64,000 nt of DNA from Callaeas wilsoni (GCA_013398955.1 VWPU01002882.1:1-64000), one strand, 5' to 3'; positions 35,001-49,301 are shown, numbered from the stretch's first letter. Notes: generated by a model from the letters alone, not told the origin. Translations and numbers: made by a program.

Positions 35001-37876
35001 AATCAACCCTGAGTTAAAGACAGGCCTGTGAGACACTGCAGTTCCTTCATAAAGAATGCATTTGTATCTGCATTCTTTTGTATGGCTTAGATATACTCCA
35101 GCTTGAGCCTTAAAGGTAGAAATTTTTAAGTGTGCATTTTTCATTTACAATCTAATCTACCTTCCAATTTTTATTACTGTAACATGTTTACAGAGACCTA
35201 TATCTATCTCACAGATGGTGTCCAAGCAAGTATTTCCATTTGCCGACCTTTAAATCTGTGATGAAAGCAATGAAAGATTTTGGTCTATTAAGACTATTCC
35301 CCAGAATAGAAAAAAGAATATACTTCTCTTTTTTTTCCCTGATTTTTATCATTGATTGGAATTTAAAAGAAGTATATACAAACACACCCAAAGAGATTAA
35401 CATAACAGTGGGAAATCTGCCAGTTTCATTTTAGTGGTTGCATTACAGTAGTACTTAAATGCTTTATTGGCAATGCCTGTACTAGTAAATTAAAATGCAC
35501 AAGGGTATGGGAATAGACAATGCCGCAGAGTCACTGCTACTATTACCTTGGTAACTCAGATGTTTGCACAGACCATTGTTGAGCACAGTTCAGGGGACAA
35601 CACTGACCAAACCAATTCCAAAAGGCAGTCTGAAGGCACTGTAGTTTCAGAGATTTAGCCATCTGGATGTGAGCTGTGAAGCGACACTTGTTCTCACAGC
35701 TAGAGAGTACTCCCCAGTTTGCTTCCTTTAATAATATAAATATAATTGTTACACACTTGGGTATGGGTGCAGCTAAACCAAATTGCACCTATCTTGAGAA
35801 GATAAATTTCCTAGTGTAAAAGGAGAGGAATAAAAGGAATCTCAGAAAAGATCCTTGGAACTTGTGCCAACACAGGGTTCCGCTGCCTCCTGTAGTCTGG
35901 ACGTGGCAGAGATTAATGACAATTCTAATGCTGATAGTGGGCCATTAGCCTAACCAGTTAAGCTTTGATTCTGTGGTTCCAGATGATCTTACTGGGAGTA
36001 TTGTTACATTCCTCATTATCTTTTTCCTTTTCCTTTTTACACGTTTGTGCTATGAGAGATAAGCATGGTGCAGACAACAAGACCAAACCAAAACAAAATT
36101 CCAACAAAATCAAAAAACAGCCCATGATAAAGACATAGGATATGAAGGAAGAGAAGCTTGTCTTGAGGAAAGAAGAAAAGTGAAGCAGGATCGACAGCAC
36201 GAGACACTGGACTGAAATCCAAATAATAAAGAACTGAATCTCTTAATATCCTGTTTTTCAAGGGGTTTATAACCCTTTGCTTTTCCTACTGGAGACTGTA
36301 GAACAGTAAAGGATGTGTGAAAAGATCTCTGCTCCTAGGGAAGCCCTTCTGTAAAAAGATTCTTGCCGTGCTGAATGTTTTCTTTGTTGAAGAGGGAAAT
36401 GTCATGGGGACTTATCTCTTCCAAGGTGAGCGTGTAACACTTCCAGAGAAAAGCACACATGACAGTTCATAAAAAGAGAAATTGAAGATTTATATACATT
36501 ATACTTTGAGATTTGCCCAAAAAGATTTCTGCTTTATAAGTACGGACACTCTAAATTTCCTTGTTACTTTGGTTATTCATCTAGCCTACCGTTTTTCTGC
36601 TATGGTTTATATTTATGGTTCACCTCTAAATCTCCTAAATAAAAGATACTGCATCATCGCCTTCCATGTAGATGTGGTGTTTCTTGGAGGAAAAAAAGAG
36701 TCTCAAAAAACACAAACAAAAAAGGCCTTTTAAAAAACCTACTCCATTATTCTCCGCACTGTTCTGTTTCCTGTATTTTCCTTTCCCCATCTTGTTTATT
36801 TTCCATTTCTCTTCCCTCACTGTCTTTGTATCCCCAGTGACAACAAAATATTTCATTTTTTCAGTTTTATCTCTTCTCCTGGACTTCTGCTATAACTAGT
36901 TTCCTATAGTTGCTCTTCTCTCAATATTATACTTCCTGTATTGTTCTGTATCCCCCTCTGTCTTTACACTCTGCTTGATACTTCTCTCTACTCTGTGTAG
37001 CTGATATTTCTCTCTATATTTTTAATCTTAGCTTTCTCGTTTCCTCTCTCAATGTGTTCCTTCTCTTCTACCTCCATCTAAGGACCATATCTTTTTAGTA
37101 ACAGCAGATAACATTCATTTTTTCGGGATATGTTGTGAGCAGAGCTTCATCTCTGGGATTTTTTGTGGTTTCAATTTATGTAAGGGAAATCTACTGTTTA
37201 CTATGAGTAAAATCACACTGTTACATCTTCAGACATGTTAGAGCACATTCTGTTGGGGTTTTTTTTTGGTATGTTGTTTATACCAATGAATCTGCTTTTT
37301 AAAATTTCTGCACTATTTCAATAAAAATTAATTATCTATGAATAAACCTCCTGCATTTATGAAGCTTATTCTGTAGACTAGCATTGAGTGAGGTATACAG
37401 ATCCTATCATCTGGTACATCTACAGGAAGGACATGCCAGCTGATCGACAGATTATAAACATCTGTAATCAATAAGTAAAGTAGTCTGAAGAACAGCTGTT
37501 CTCTTAGTTACCAAACTTTGGGTGACTTAGACTAAGTCTTTCATTTCTTATGTGATTGGCAAGGGTTGAAAACTGTCTCCAAAATCTTTACTCTCAAGCG
37601 TACTTTACCTGCATTCAGAAAGGATTTAGTTGCTTAGTGTTTCTAAAACATGGGCCATAGAAAAGACATGATAAAGAAGCCCCAGCTGTAAATCAGTCTC
37701 CCTTGGCTGTATAGGCCATGCAGGCAGTTGCTGCAATTAGTATTTGGGAATAGACTCATTTGGTTAAGCAGTACAGGTGTTCTGTAGAGATGAAGGCAAA
37801 TCAGTCAAATTTCATCTGGGCATTTATAGCTAAGAATGAAAAGGTATAACCTTCACGAAAAGCAGCTTGGCACACA
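32061..37876. other. AT-rich non-coding DNA, nothing recognised
   Basis: Nearly 6 kb without a recognised mobile element or coding signal. Segment 33650-33840 is less AT-rich and free of repeats, and 36900-37080 is pyrimidine-rich. Open frames of 60-83 codons are scattered on both strands and look like chance. Confidence 0.5.
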
Positions 37877-38406
37877 GGTCAAGGGAGGTGATTCTCCTGA
37901 CTATTCCACTCTCATGAGACCCCACCTGGAGTGCTGCATCCAACTCTGGGGTCCCCAGCATCAGAAGGTTTTGAACTTGTTGAAGCAGGTCCAGAAAAGG
38001 GCCACAAAGATGATCAGAGACCGTCTCTCCTCCGAGGACAGGCTGAGAGAGGTGGCATTGTTCAGCCTGGAGAAGACAGGGACACCTCAGAGCCCCTTCC
38101 AGTACCTGAAAGGAGCTACAAGAGAGCTGGAGAGAGACTGTTCACAAAGGCCTGTAGTGACAGGACAAGGGTGTGGTTTAAACTGAAGGACAGTTAATTT
38201 AGGGTGGATATATGAGAGTGGTAAAACACTGGCACAGGTTGCCCAGAGAGGTGGTAGTTCCCCTCCAGAGAAACATTCAAGGTCAGGTTGGACAGGGTCT
38301 CAGCGATCTGATCTGGTTGAAGAAGTCTCTGCTTATTGCAGGGAGGTTGGACTAGATTACCTTTAAAGGGTCCCTTCCAACTCAAAGCATTCTATGATTT
38401 TATGAA
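37877..38406 (+). mobile_element. CR1 LINE, 5'-truncated, about 0.53 kb
   Basis: The copy starts in the ORF2 3' region and ends at a CR1 3' tip (TTCTATGATTTTATGAA). The coding remnant (about 37877-38186, plus) reads MRPHLECCIQLWGPQHQK, QKRATKMI, LREVALFSLEK and FQYLKGA, which is the CR1 ORF2 C-terminal pattern. The 3' UTR shows GGTTGCCCAGAGAGGTGGT and GGTCCCTTCCAACTC. It belongs to a different subfamily from the 11532 copy, judging by the tail. Confidence 0.95.
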
Positions 38407-41400
38407 CATCAAGGACACTTTGGCTTTGTAAGTATAATCTAAACACAATACTTTATTTACTCATAAACATATATGTTTCATTAGGAATCTTAAAAGGCAG
38501 AGCATCATGATATTATATTATTTTAAGATTGCAGTTGATTTATAAATGGCTGATTTTCTTCTTCCTTCAGATGAAGCACATTGTATATATATACTATATT
38601 TTTATAGTAAAATATTTTTTCCTATTTTCTTTTACTAACCTTTCTCTTACTGAATATACATATATGATTATTAAAGACAAAATTTCACTTTGAAGTCATC
38701 CAGAAATAATGCATATAAAATAATCTTGTAAGAAGTATGTTAGATATATTTTGGATTTTCAGTCCAGATTTCCAGATTTCCATCACTGTCAGATTGACTA
38801 GAAGGTATTAGTCCTAGACTTGCCTCCACAATGATTAACACATAGTCTGCAGAAGAAGCTTTCCAATCTGGAACTCAAATATCAGATATCTTATTTATGG
38901 TGTTTGGGATAGAGAACATGGTAAAATGAATGTGTGGGAGCACGAGGTTACTTCTAGGTGCCTTTATTGTCTCAAGTCCTTACATTTACTACCTGTTTGA
39001 TATTTAAACCTTAAGTAGATTTGTCTTTCCCAGACTTCCTGCTTAATAAGAATGTCCAGTCTTATGTCAAATTCTTCGAGAACTGCAAAAAGCAAAACTC
39101 AAGTAGTATTTGTAAAGGCAAAAGAGAAATTTTTAAATCTTTACCCTTTTCACAATAAATCCTTTTTTTCAGTGAGAACATGGTTTCCTCCAGTATCAGA
39201 TGTGACAACAGAAATCATGTCAGTGCAGTTTTGTGCTACATTAGCACACTGACCTCCCTAATGGATAGGAATTCTGCCTTTGATGTTTAAAGGTCATTAG
39301 CTTCCTTCTAAGTTTCTATTTTTTCCCATGCTGCTCTTTTACATAAATGTTTAACCTTGAATTCATAGGTTGCTTTTTCATCATACATGAATATTTAACA
39401 CTGAATTCAGTGCCTGTTATTTAATAACTAGAGGAAAGACTTTCAGCTATCAGCTTTAACCAATTGAAGGACAATTTTTGTCTTCATTTATCAAATCTCC
39501 AATTACTCCTCGCCCCTCCCATTTTAATTGGGAAATGGTATTGTTAATCAAAAATGTAAGTATAAAATATCTAAATAGCAAGGGTTAATAGGAAATAGCA
39601 GAGTGACTCTCTGTAGGGCAACTTGGCAAAGCCTTTCAGCAATATACTTTTACTCAGATCTCAAATAAAACAACAATAGTCAGCATTTAATGAATTTATA
39701 TCACATTTTATGTCTTTCTACACATCACTTGATATTTTGTTGTCTGCTGTTGCTTTTAGAGATTTCCCTTGTTGATAATGTTTTTGTGTTGCTACCAGGT
39801 CTAATTTGGCTTTCAGCTAAGCTTTTGAATTTTTTATAATAAAGTAATTTACAGATGCTAGAAGATAAATTAGCACTGCAAATGCAGTTAAATTGCATAA
39901 TCACACAGATTGATTTTGTGTTAGCCTTTGAGATGTATAGATACCTTGTGGCATCTCTGTCAAGAAAAGGCAGTGAAAGCAAAAACCGTTCAATTACTCT
40001 GGAAAACAAGGAAAAACATGTCAAAGGACAAGAGAAATAGTACAGCTGTTTGACTGAAATGCCTGCGGTTTAAAATGTTCAATATACAGGTAGCAGTCAA
40101 TATTGACATTAACTGTCTCCCCATGCAGCATACACCACATAATACTCTTTCACATTTAGCTCAGTTTGTATGTACAGCAAAGGCTGGGATTTATTTGGTT
40201 GGTTGGTTGGTTTGTTTTGGCATTGTCATTGATTTGGAAGGAAAATAATAATAATGAAGACTTCAGTGTCTTTTGCGGATTTGTTATGTTCAGAGGAGAC
40301 TTCTTGAAACAATTAGAGCATCCCAGGATTAATGTGATCAGGAGAGTACATCCAAGAACATGTGCAGAATACAAAATTATCCCTCTAGTGGATAAAAACA
40401 TTTCAGTTAATGCAAGGAGCTTAGAAGTTTAGTATGGGAATAAGTGCAATTTAGCTGCTAACATCTTATGAGCAGAACATTGTCACTTGCAGGGCACTGA
40501 GTGGTAACCACAGCTTTGTTCCAGTATGTTGTGTGTTGCAGTCATGGGGATAGACATGCCAAGAATTTCAATTCATGAGGTGAGACTTTTACAGATGTTA
40601 GGTACCAAACCTGTGATCCAAACACATTGTCTTTAGCTGCTGGCTAAGGCAGCAAATATCCCTGTATTTATCACTGGAGAGAAAAAACTCCTTCCATTTG
40701 CAAGAAAAACATTCAAAATAATTAATTTTACTACCTTCAGAAAAGCAGGACTTTTTGTTGCATACTTACAGTCATAAAGCCACAAAGATAAATGCAGGAC
40801 AAGTCCTGGTGATGTAGGGAATTGAACAACGCATAAGTGATCTGAAAACAGCTTGCAATTAATAACTTACTAATGCTCACTGCAAGTCACCATCACTGGT
40901 GACACTCAAATGTACTGATCTAGCAATCTTGGAGCTTATGTTTTTTTAATGTTGTCCTTTCAAAAGAAAATGCATGAGTTTATCGTGACAGGAAGGTAAA
41001 TCACAACTTTGTATAGAGCCAATAACAGCAAAGAACACAAAAACAGGATAAGAAAAGTGGGAAAAAAGTTTTCAGGGCAAATATAAGATCTGATCAAAAA
41101 CTTGTAAAGGAATAAATTCAAAAATAAATAGTATGGTAAATATATCTTCAAAAACAGGAAAGTGGAGGCAATCAAATGAGTAAGGCAATGCATGGGAAAT
41201 GGAGAAATTCCTATGTACTGTAACCTACAGAATTAGGTTCATTTGGTTTTTCCTGGAACTATAATAGACTTCATATATAGAAATAACATTTTCAGCATGG
41301 AAATTTCATGGTTGGATGCGAATTAGATTTTGTCACACATTTGCACTCATTTATTTTGCTGCTTTTTTTAAAAAAATTATCTTTGCTTCTTTGTCTCGTA

Positions 41401-42474
41401 TTTAATTCAGTAACAGTTATGGAGAAGAAATTTGGTTAATAATATACAAACATTCAGTGGCAACATATGTATTTAATAATACGTTTATGGATAATTGGCA
41501 GCAATGTATCTTGTGTAAGTTGTTGACAAGTTTCAGTAAAACTCATCTCAAAATAAAGAAAAATAAGCAATGTGACATTTGTACCTCTAACATTCTTATG
41601 TCAAATATGTTGATGGATTTGATTAAAGTTTTGAGTGTTTCTGAGCACACTAAGAAACAAATTACTTATAATTGAAATGATAGGGCAAAAGGAGCATGTT
41701 CTCTGTTATGCTATGCAAAAGGTAGTTTAAGAAAAACCCCAAAGAACTAAACACCTGAAACGTTAATATTTTCTCTCAAAAAATAGTTTAAAGAAACAGA
41801 GTACCTTGTCTAATTTAACTAATTTTTCCATCAAATAGGAATAAGTTTTTAAAAAATACTATGTAAGTATGAACTACGTAGTACCGTTTCAGCTACCATT
41901 AAGAAATAGATTCACACATATGTTAATATTCTGACCTAGAGCCTGAAATCAAATTGGAGAATTAGCTGCATCTTCAAGGTCAGTTTTAAAAGGATTCCTT
42001 CTGAGTCAGAACCTGTGCTGGGCCGATTTTTGTGTGTGAGGCAAAGGACAATCTATAATTAAGGGAAAGAAACCAGCAGTTTATAAGAAAAGTGCTTTAT
42101 AAATACATGGATATAAGTTAGGGAGATATATAATTGTCAGTCAAGATAAGACTCAACATTTGAATGAGAGAGTTAGAGGTTTTTTTTCTACTTAATTTAA
42201 TGCATCTACCCTTTTTAAAACAGTTAGAACCTAAAGTCAGATTGTTTCTGTTCTGCAGGGAAGCACTGACACAGACCAAATTGAACATACCCAAATGAAA
42301 GGGAGAGACAGTCACAGCCTCTGTGGTTGAACAGAGCAATGCAAGGAAAGACTGAAAGAGAAAATAATGTCTCTCAGGGTTACTGTTTCACTGTTTCCCT
42401 AGACTCTCTGCAAATGAATATTGTCTAATAAAATTAGTTTCCTGGGAAGGAAACTGAAATAAAGCTGGAATGAA
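38407..42474. other. AT-rich non-coding DNA with a small TTGG repeat
   Basis: Includes (TTGG)4.5 at 40195-40212. No gene or mobile element recognised. Segment 39850-39950 contains octamer- and homeobox-like AT motifs (GCAAATGCAG, AATTGCATAATC), which is only weakly suggestive of a conserved non-coding element. Confidence 0.5.
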
Positions 42475-42636
42475 TAGAATCATAGAAATACAGAATCATA
42501 AATAATTTATGTTGGAATAAAACTCTAAGATCATGGATTCCAACCATTAACCCAGCACTTCCAAGTCCACCACTAAGCCATGTCCATAAGTGCTACATCC
42601 ACGCGTCTTTTAAATACCTCCAGGGACACTGATGCA
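42475..42636 (-). mobile_element. Short CR1 3' end copy
   Basis: Read in reverse, this is about 160 bp of CR1 3' UTR. On the plus strand the tip is at 42475 (ATAGAATCATAGAA), followed by CTAAGATCATGGATTCCAAC and CTTTTAAATACCTCCAGGGA. Its 5' end abuts the 3' tip of the next CR1 copy. Confidence 0.9.
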
Positions 42637-42641
42637 CACTC

Positions 42642-43240
42642 AAAGAATCATAAAATCATAGAATCACAGAATGTTTTGGATTTAAGGGGTCATTCAAATA
42701 TCGTGTAGTAAAAGTATCTTTACTCTGAGCCGGGGCATCTTTTACTAAATCAGGTTGATAAAACCCCATCTCCCATGAGCTTGAACACTGCCAATGACAA
42801 GGCATCCACAACATCTCTGAGCCACCTGTTCCAGTGTATCACCACCCTTACTGTAAAAAATTCCTTCCACTTATTAAATTGAAATCTACCCTCTTTGAGT
42901 TTAAAATCATTGCCTCTTGTCCTGTCACCACTGATGTTTAGAAAAAGCAACTCTTCAAAAACTGAAAGGCCATAATAAGATTTGTTATTGTTCTTCCCAA
43001 CTCTCTCAGCCTTTCTTCACAGTAGTTATTCCAGCCCCCTGATTATTTTTGTGGCCCTCCTCTAGACCTGCTCTAATAAGTCCTCTTCCTTCTTTTCCTT
43101 AGGGACCCAGAGCTGGATGCAGTGCTCCAGGTGCGGTCTCATGAGAGCAGAGGGGCAGAATCACCTTCCTTGACCTCCTGCCCGCAGTTTTTTAATGCAG
43201 TCAAGAACATGGCTGACTTTCTGGGGTGTACCTGGAATGT
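42642..43240 (-). mobile_element. CR1 LINE, 5'-truncated, about 0.6 kb
   Basis: The 3' tip on the plus strand is AAAATCATAGAATCACAGAA (42652-42671). It is followed by ATCCACAACATCTCTGAGCC, TTGCCTCTTGTCCTGTCACC and CCAGGTGCGGTCTCATGAGA (43129-43148), all in CR1-antisense order. It lies head-to-tail with the shorter copy at 42475 in the same orientation. A short minus frame (42750-42950) keeps part of the ORF2 C-terminus (RTRGNDFKLKEGRFQ, VVIHWNRWLRDVVDA). Confidence 0.94.
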
Positions 43241-46081
43241 GCATCAACAAGGAAGAGTCAACTCTGAACAGCTGATGGAAAATATAAAAAAAGTGAGGTA
43301 AAAAAGGAAACTAAAAAATAATCTAAAAAGATAGAAAGATATTTTACCACTTTTGAGGCAGGAAGGAATCACCCCTTCAGACTTAGTATTTGCAGCACTT
43401 AGTTAACCTTTCAGGTCTAAGCATCTAGAAAAATTGGTTCTCTTTTAAAAGTGCAGATTGGCAGGCATCCTCCAGAGAGATCATTATTCCTTTCATCTTG
43501 ACTAGTTTTCTAGGCTGGCATGAATTGCCTTCCAGAGAGGCCTCTCTTTACTGAGAACAAGGGGCTTGGATAACTAGCATTAGGTAATAAAAAGCCTGTC
43601 TTATTTATTCTATTTATTTATAAGTAGCACTCTTTATTTCTGACAAAGCAAAAAAATTTATATAGAAATTATATATCTCACCATTGTAATGGGACAGAAC
43701 TCTGTCTTCATGACAAGAATGGCATTATGTCACCTTTTAACATCATGCTCTATAAACAAGAATATATTCTACTTTCTTTGAAAAGTTTCCAGCTCAATGC
43801 ATTGATAAAACACACTTGTTAGTGAATATGCAGTTGCAGAGAAAGTTCACAGAGTACATGAGGGATAAAGACTCTTAAAAAAGATGCCAAAAGAAGTTCC
43901 TCTACTAGTCCCGAAAAAATCCATTAAGTCATTTTGAAAAGCACCTCTACCTAGAAATATTTTATATCAGAAGACAGAGTGGTTTTGTAATATATTTGAC
44001 AGTTTATAAGAAAACAAAAATATAAAGACTTGTGTTCTATTAAATCTTGATGTATTAAGAAAACCTTGGTAGAATTATGAAATCTGCCTATTTAAAGCCA
44101 TTATTTGTCAATTGAAAACATATTTGGATTAAGTTTATTATATATCTCTTTGAAGCAAACTGTGTTCTACACTAATTTAATTACTGTTCTATTACTTGTG
44201 CTCTTGCTATTTTTCCATACATTAGAATTTTCTGTCTCGGTGCTGAAACAAAAGCAATTTAATATACAGTTTAAAGTTTTGCTAGTAGAACTTTATTTTT
44301 TTTAGTGATCAGTAAACATTAGTCCATCACTTCTGAAAGAACTTTTTCTCTGACCCATTGCATGTGCTCTGTTACTCCATTAATTTAATATTTCAGAGTA
44401 AAGAATATCTAGATAAATTAGCATCACTGGTTCCCATATAACCTTGCATTTTCCTTGAAGGAATCTTATGCAAGAACTGACCAAGCTGAGACTGGATGAC
44501 CTGATCAAATCTGGCATAATGGCTACGTGAGTCATGATGAATGAGGGCTACACCTCCAAAATTCCTTCATAATCCTCTTGCAACATTCTTCCATCAAATA
44601 CATTTGTGTATTAGAGATGATGTTCTGTGATAAACTTCCAGTCTGTTGCTGGATGAGGTATTTTTAGTTGCACTACCATTTTGCCAGTTTGATTTTAAAA
44701 AGATGGGTTTCCGTGAATCAGAAAATGCACTTCTGTCTATATTACCACTGAACAAAAACATGTGCTACAAAACTAAGCTCACTGCAAGAAAGAGAAGCAT
44801 GTCAGGCATCTGACAGGGGAAAAAAATTATGCTTGGATGAGCCAAAAAGCACAAGAAAAATATGTAAGGAATGTTAAAGGAAATAAAAGGAATTTTAAAA
44901 CACCTATATATTTGAAAAGTCCTGTGTAAATACAAAAGGAAGTAGAGAGAGCAACATAAACATTGAAGTACAGCTCCTTATTGGCATATGAGTGGTTCAC
45001 ACAAAACATGATTCAAGCCTAAAAATAACGTAAAGATTACCTCTGAGCTTTATTACAGCTGAATTGACAGGTTCTAGACTTGTTCCTTCCAGCTAAACTT
45101 CGTGTGCTCTAGTGTTCATAGCTGAGGCCAGGTTGATGCAATAATCAGGGGGTAAATGCTGAGACCGGTTCTTTGTGTCAGCCTAAATCCCTGTGTCAGA
45201 GAGAAGGAGTGAGGAGAAGACCTCTTCTGCACGTCTCTTATTTCTTCCAGTAAGGAGTGATGTGACCTGGCTCTCACTTTTCCCTGGTGAAATAGCTGTG
45301 TACAACAATCAGTAACAGGAATGTCATGAGCTGTGATACTCCCTCACACAGAATTATGTCAATAACAGATATCTGTATTCTGCTACGGAATTGCAAGAAA
45401 ACCATTTTATGGGTTCAGACAAAAATATTAATCCTGAAAGACATCAGCTGAATTAAGAAATTAATGTAAATAATCCCATTTGACTCAAACCAAAAAGGTT
45501 AAAGACACCACAGAAGAAGAGTCCTGCTTTCTTTTTATCAGGCTTTTACCTGGAAAATAACTGGATAAGCAGTCTGAACCATCTGAGCCCTTTGCTCCTC
45601 TAGAAAAGTGCCTTCATCACCACTCTGTAAAGGTTTTCAGACAGAGAGGTTAATTACCTCTCTCTTCAGTCTTCCTAAAATTGTGCTTTCCAAATTTGAT
45701 TTGAAATATTAAGACAATGAAGGATGCTCAGGCCATCTTATATGCAGTACCACTAAAAATACAAGGTGACCAGAAAACAGAACTGCTTTGCCATTTATAG
45801 TTTGCAGACTATTGGAAGATCTTTCCTGAATATTGGTTTACTGTTCCAAATGGATTTTTAGAAGAGATTGCAATATTTGCTCCTCCTGCAGAGGAGTGGG
45901 ACATTAGGGTGTCTAGTGTGTCCTTAGTACATTATGGTGAGGATTCATGTGCAGATGTTTCGAAGTCCACAATGTAGACATTTATAGCTGACCTGCTTAT
46001 CCAGTGCTTGCTTTATAAACAATGGAGAAAATAGTGCTGCTTTTAGGAAATGGTTCATCTGAGGACACCTGGAATCATTTA
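43241..46081. other. AT-rich non-coding DNA, nothing recognised
   Basis: No mobile element or coding frame recognised. The region includes A/T runs and scattered open frames up to 66 codons. Confidence 0.5.
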
Positions 46082-46432
46082 GATTCAGAATAATCTAAAT
46101 CAGAATAATTTAGATTGAAAAAGACCCATAAGATCATCAAGTCAAACCATTAATCCAGCAATGTCAAGTCCACCCCTAAACCTCCCTCCAAGTACCACAC
46201 CTACACATCTTTTAAATATCTCCGGGGTGGTAACTCAAACACCTCCCTGGCCAGCCTGTTCCAATGTGTGACAATCCTTTTTATGAAGAAATTTTTCCTA
46301 ATATCCAATCTAAACTTCCCCTGGTGCCATTGACGTAATTTCCTCCTGTGCTATTACATGTTATTTAGAAAAGAGACTGGCATCCATCTTGCTACAACAT
46401 TCCTTTCATGTAGTTGTAAAGCATGACAAGAC
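46082..46432 (-). mobile_element. CR1 LINE 3' portion, about 0.35 kb
   Basis: Plus-strand landmarks in CR1-antisense order are AAAAGACCCATAAGATCATC, CCTCCCTGGCCAGCCTGTTCC, AAGAAATTTTTCCTAATATCC (about 46286-46306) and GTAGTTGTAAAGCATGACAA. The 3' tip has been replaced by three TTTAGATT/AATCTAAAT-type repeats (46085-46123), including a 9-bp inverted repeat. Confidence 0.93.
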
Positions 46433-48130
46433 TGAAAGAGTTTTGTCCTGAAATTACCTGTATTTCTTCATTGACTATAAGGACAAATTTAAACATCTGG
46501 CTCAGACCTTGTTCACTTCATAATTTAGGCCTGCTTTTAAAGAGATAAATCTGACCCAGCATCATTAATCCCCACTGCAGATATGTCAAAATTTAGGCCA
46601 AAATATATTATTTTAAATAATAAAATATTTTATTAGGACAGAAAAGCTACAGTAACTTTACATTTTTTGTAATTCATATAGATTTGATTAATATTTCTTA
46701 TATTAAGAAGTGTGATGTCTTGAAACAGTGATTTTCTTAATGACAGATTATTAAAGGAAACATAACAATGAAAATAATTTGGCTTCCTAAAAGGGATTTG
46801 TCTTATAGCCTGCACAGCCCATCAAAACTATGATCACTAGAATGAACACTTCTATAAATTTCTTCTTTTTTTTTGTCAGTTTAGTGTTTTATTGAATAGA
46901 AGAAGGTAACAGTTTAACTTTTAAGTGAAAATTGGAAGGGATAATTTACCTTCTAAATAAGTAATTTAATGCTAAATGGTAGTATAGCTGAGGTACCTTG
47001 ACCTTCTTGAAATTACAGGGACTTGTATTTAATTTTGGATGCATGTACATAAGTGACATTATTTATCATTAGCTTTTATTTCAGAAATGGTAGACTTTCT
47101 TATAAGTGGCTGTATGAATAAATAGCACAGATTATAGTAAACATACTGTCAAAAAATACATTATGCACACTATTGTATCAGAAATATGGCATCTCACTGT
47201 AGCAGGCTACAAATTGCTTAAATATAAATCAAGCACTTACTGAAAAGGAATAGAAAAAAACAGACTAATGTATGTAAATGAGAACTCCAAACACCATTTT
47301 GTTTCATCTCCTTTGTACAGAGCAAGTGACATCACAGATATATGCACTGGTTTATTGCAGGGTAGTTTTTAAACCTCATTTCATTAACAGATTTCATGAA
47401 GAGTATGACATTTGAGAAAAAAGAATTGATTTTCTTGCTTGTTTATGTTTTATGATAATCTATATGACCTGCCAGGAATAAATGCAGCTTTGATTATTTA
47501 ATTCCCACTGAGAAGCATGCAGGCAGTTTTATGAAAAACTGATTGCTGTGTAGGGGTGAAGCAAAAAGAAAAGCATACAAGAAGGCCTTGAGCAGAAAGC
47601 TGGATATTAAGAAAGCTAAAATATGGAGAACATGAGTTGGTTCACCAAGAGGACAGAGAGGAGAGAAAAGAGTATTTTCACATAGCAGAAGTTTGTGGCA
47701 TATAAAAGGAAAAAGAGAAAAAGAGCTCAGGACAACTTACAGTCTTCTCTGTCACAAGTTCTGAGTAGCTCCTCTTTGAGCTTCTGGAAACAGATCACAT
47801 ATTTCCAGAAATAGCAGGTTTTCAGTGAGTCTAATGTTATTATTTGCTACTCTATGCTATTTTAAAAATTGGAAGACTAACGTTTGTACTGTGAGCTGTG
47901 GGATTGTGCCATCAGTGCTTTATAAGACACAGAACCCTTTGGCAAGCTGCTTAGCACACCCCCAACTCATCACTGAAGCCAGACTTTGATGGAAAAATGC
48001 AATTAAATGGACAAGAGAAGGGAAGAGAGCAAGAAAAGTGATACCCGACATCTCCAGGATACTCTGGAACCACACGGAGTGACATTCAACAAATTCAGAG
48101 TAAAATCTTGCAAGTCTGAAATATAGTACC
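46433..48130. other. AT-rich non-coding DNA, nothing recognised
   Basis: No coding or mobile-element signal. Segment 47480-47600 is repeat-free and slightly less AT-rich, with a homeobox-like TTGATTATTTAATTC; no function is claimed. Confidence 0.5.
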
Positions 48131-48210
48131 AGTTAGAATCTAAACTGGAGACACAGCTCCTACTCATTGCATGATCAGAAGGAAAATGGGGTAAGGAAGT
48201 ACAGAAAGTT
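48131..48210 (+). repeat. 80-bp dispersed direct repeat, copy 1
   Basis: The sequence aligns without gaps to 50068-50147 with 75 of 80 positions identical. It starts AGTTAGAATCTAAACTGGAG and ends AAGTACAGAAAGTT. Flanking sequences of the two copies are unrelated. It resembles no repeat family I know. Confidence 0.93.
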
Positions 48211-49280
48211 TAGCAGACTCATGAAAACCAGTGAGACAGACATGGCTGGAAAACTTAGAGGGTAACAAAGGGAAAGTATCACAAATATCTATTCTACTTC
48301 TTTATGAGGCATCCACTTTTGGCCTTTTTTGAAAACAGAATGCAAAACTTATACCAAAATTTGAAAAAAAAAGAAAAGCTGAATTAGCTGACTTAAAAAT
48401 CAGTGAAAGAACTTTTATGCATAACTAGCAACAATATTTTTATATATAACTACAAACATCTAATAGTGTACAGCTTGCAGAAAACCTGCAAGAATTAGCA
48501 GTAGTTTCCTTCATATGAGGTCAGAACTAAATCCCTGCAATGTTAAGCAGATTAATTAGTTAAGCATTTAAAAAGTGACACAGATAGCAGGATAAGAAAA
48601 CATATTGAAAGTGTCAAGAAATATTATACTTCAGTGGAAAAATAATTGCATTCTGGCAGAGCTGCAAGCTCAGTAAGATCTTTTTATCTATTTTACAAAA
48701 CTCAGGATTGCACTGTTGGTATTAGCAAAAAGCCCTTTGCTTTACTTGCCCAATCTGAACAGTTATTTTGCATTAACTTATCATGTAACATGTAACATTG
48801 CTTGTTCACCCATTATTTAGAAGCTCTCTTGAGAAGACGTTAGGTGAGTAGAGGAGATAACCTATCGTTCAAAACACTTTTCTAGTCATATTGTTAAATA
48901 AAAGAAGGAACATAAAAATAATTAGAAAATTCTCACATTTTTGTCAGCAGATTGTCAGAGTCCAATACTACTTGACAAGGTTTATTTTTGATACTCCACA
49001 TGGAGAGAGTTTAATGTTTAATACCAAGTTCATGTACATGTATATATTTGACATTTAGCATGAATTTGGCTTATCCAAGAGATGTATCTGTGTACTGATA
49101 TCACAATGCGAGTACACTGAGCAGACTATAGCAATTGCAACAGGCACGATACAAATACGATTTTTGTTAATGACCTCTGTATGTTTGCTGTCACGACACT
49201 GGGTGTCCATAGCCACCGAGAAGAAATACATGGGCTGAAGCCAGCTCAAGCCCATTGCTCTCTTCAGAGTCCATTCCACG
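48211..49280. other. AT-rich non-coding DNA, nothing recognised
   Basis: No recognised features between the 80-bp repeat and the TTGG repeat. Confidence 0.5.
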
Positions 49281-49301
49281 GGTTGGTTGGTTGGTTGGTT
49301 T
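49281..49301. repeat. (TTGG)n microsatellite
   Basis: Five TTGG units in tandem, close upstream of a CR1 tail. Confidence 0.9.
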
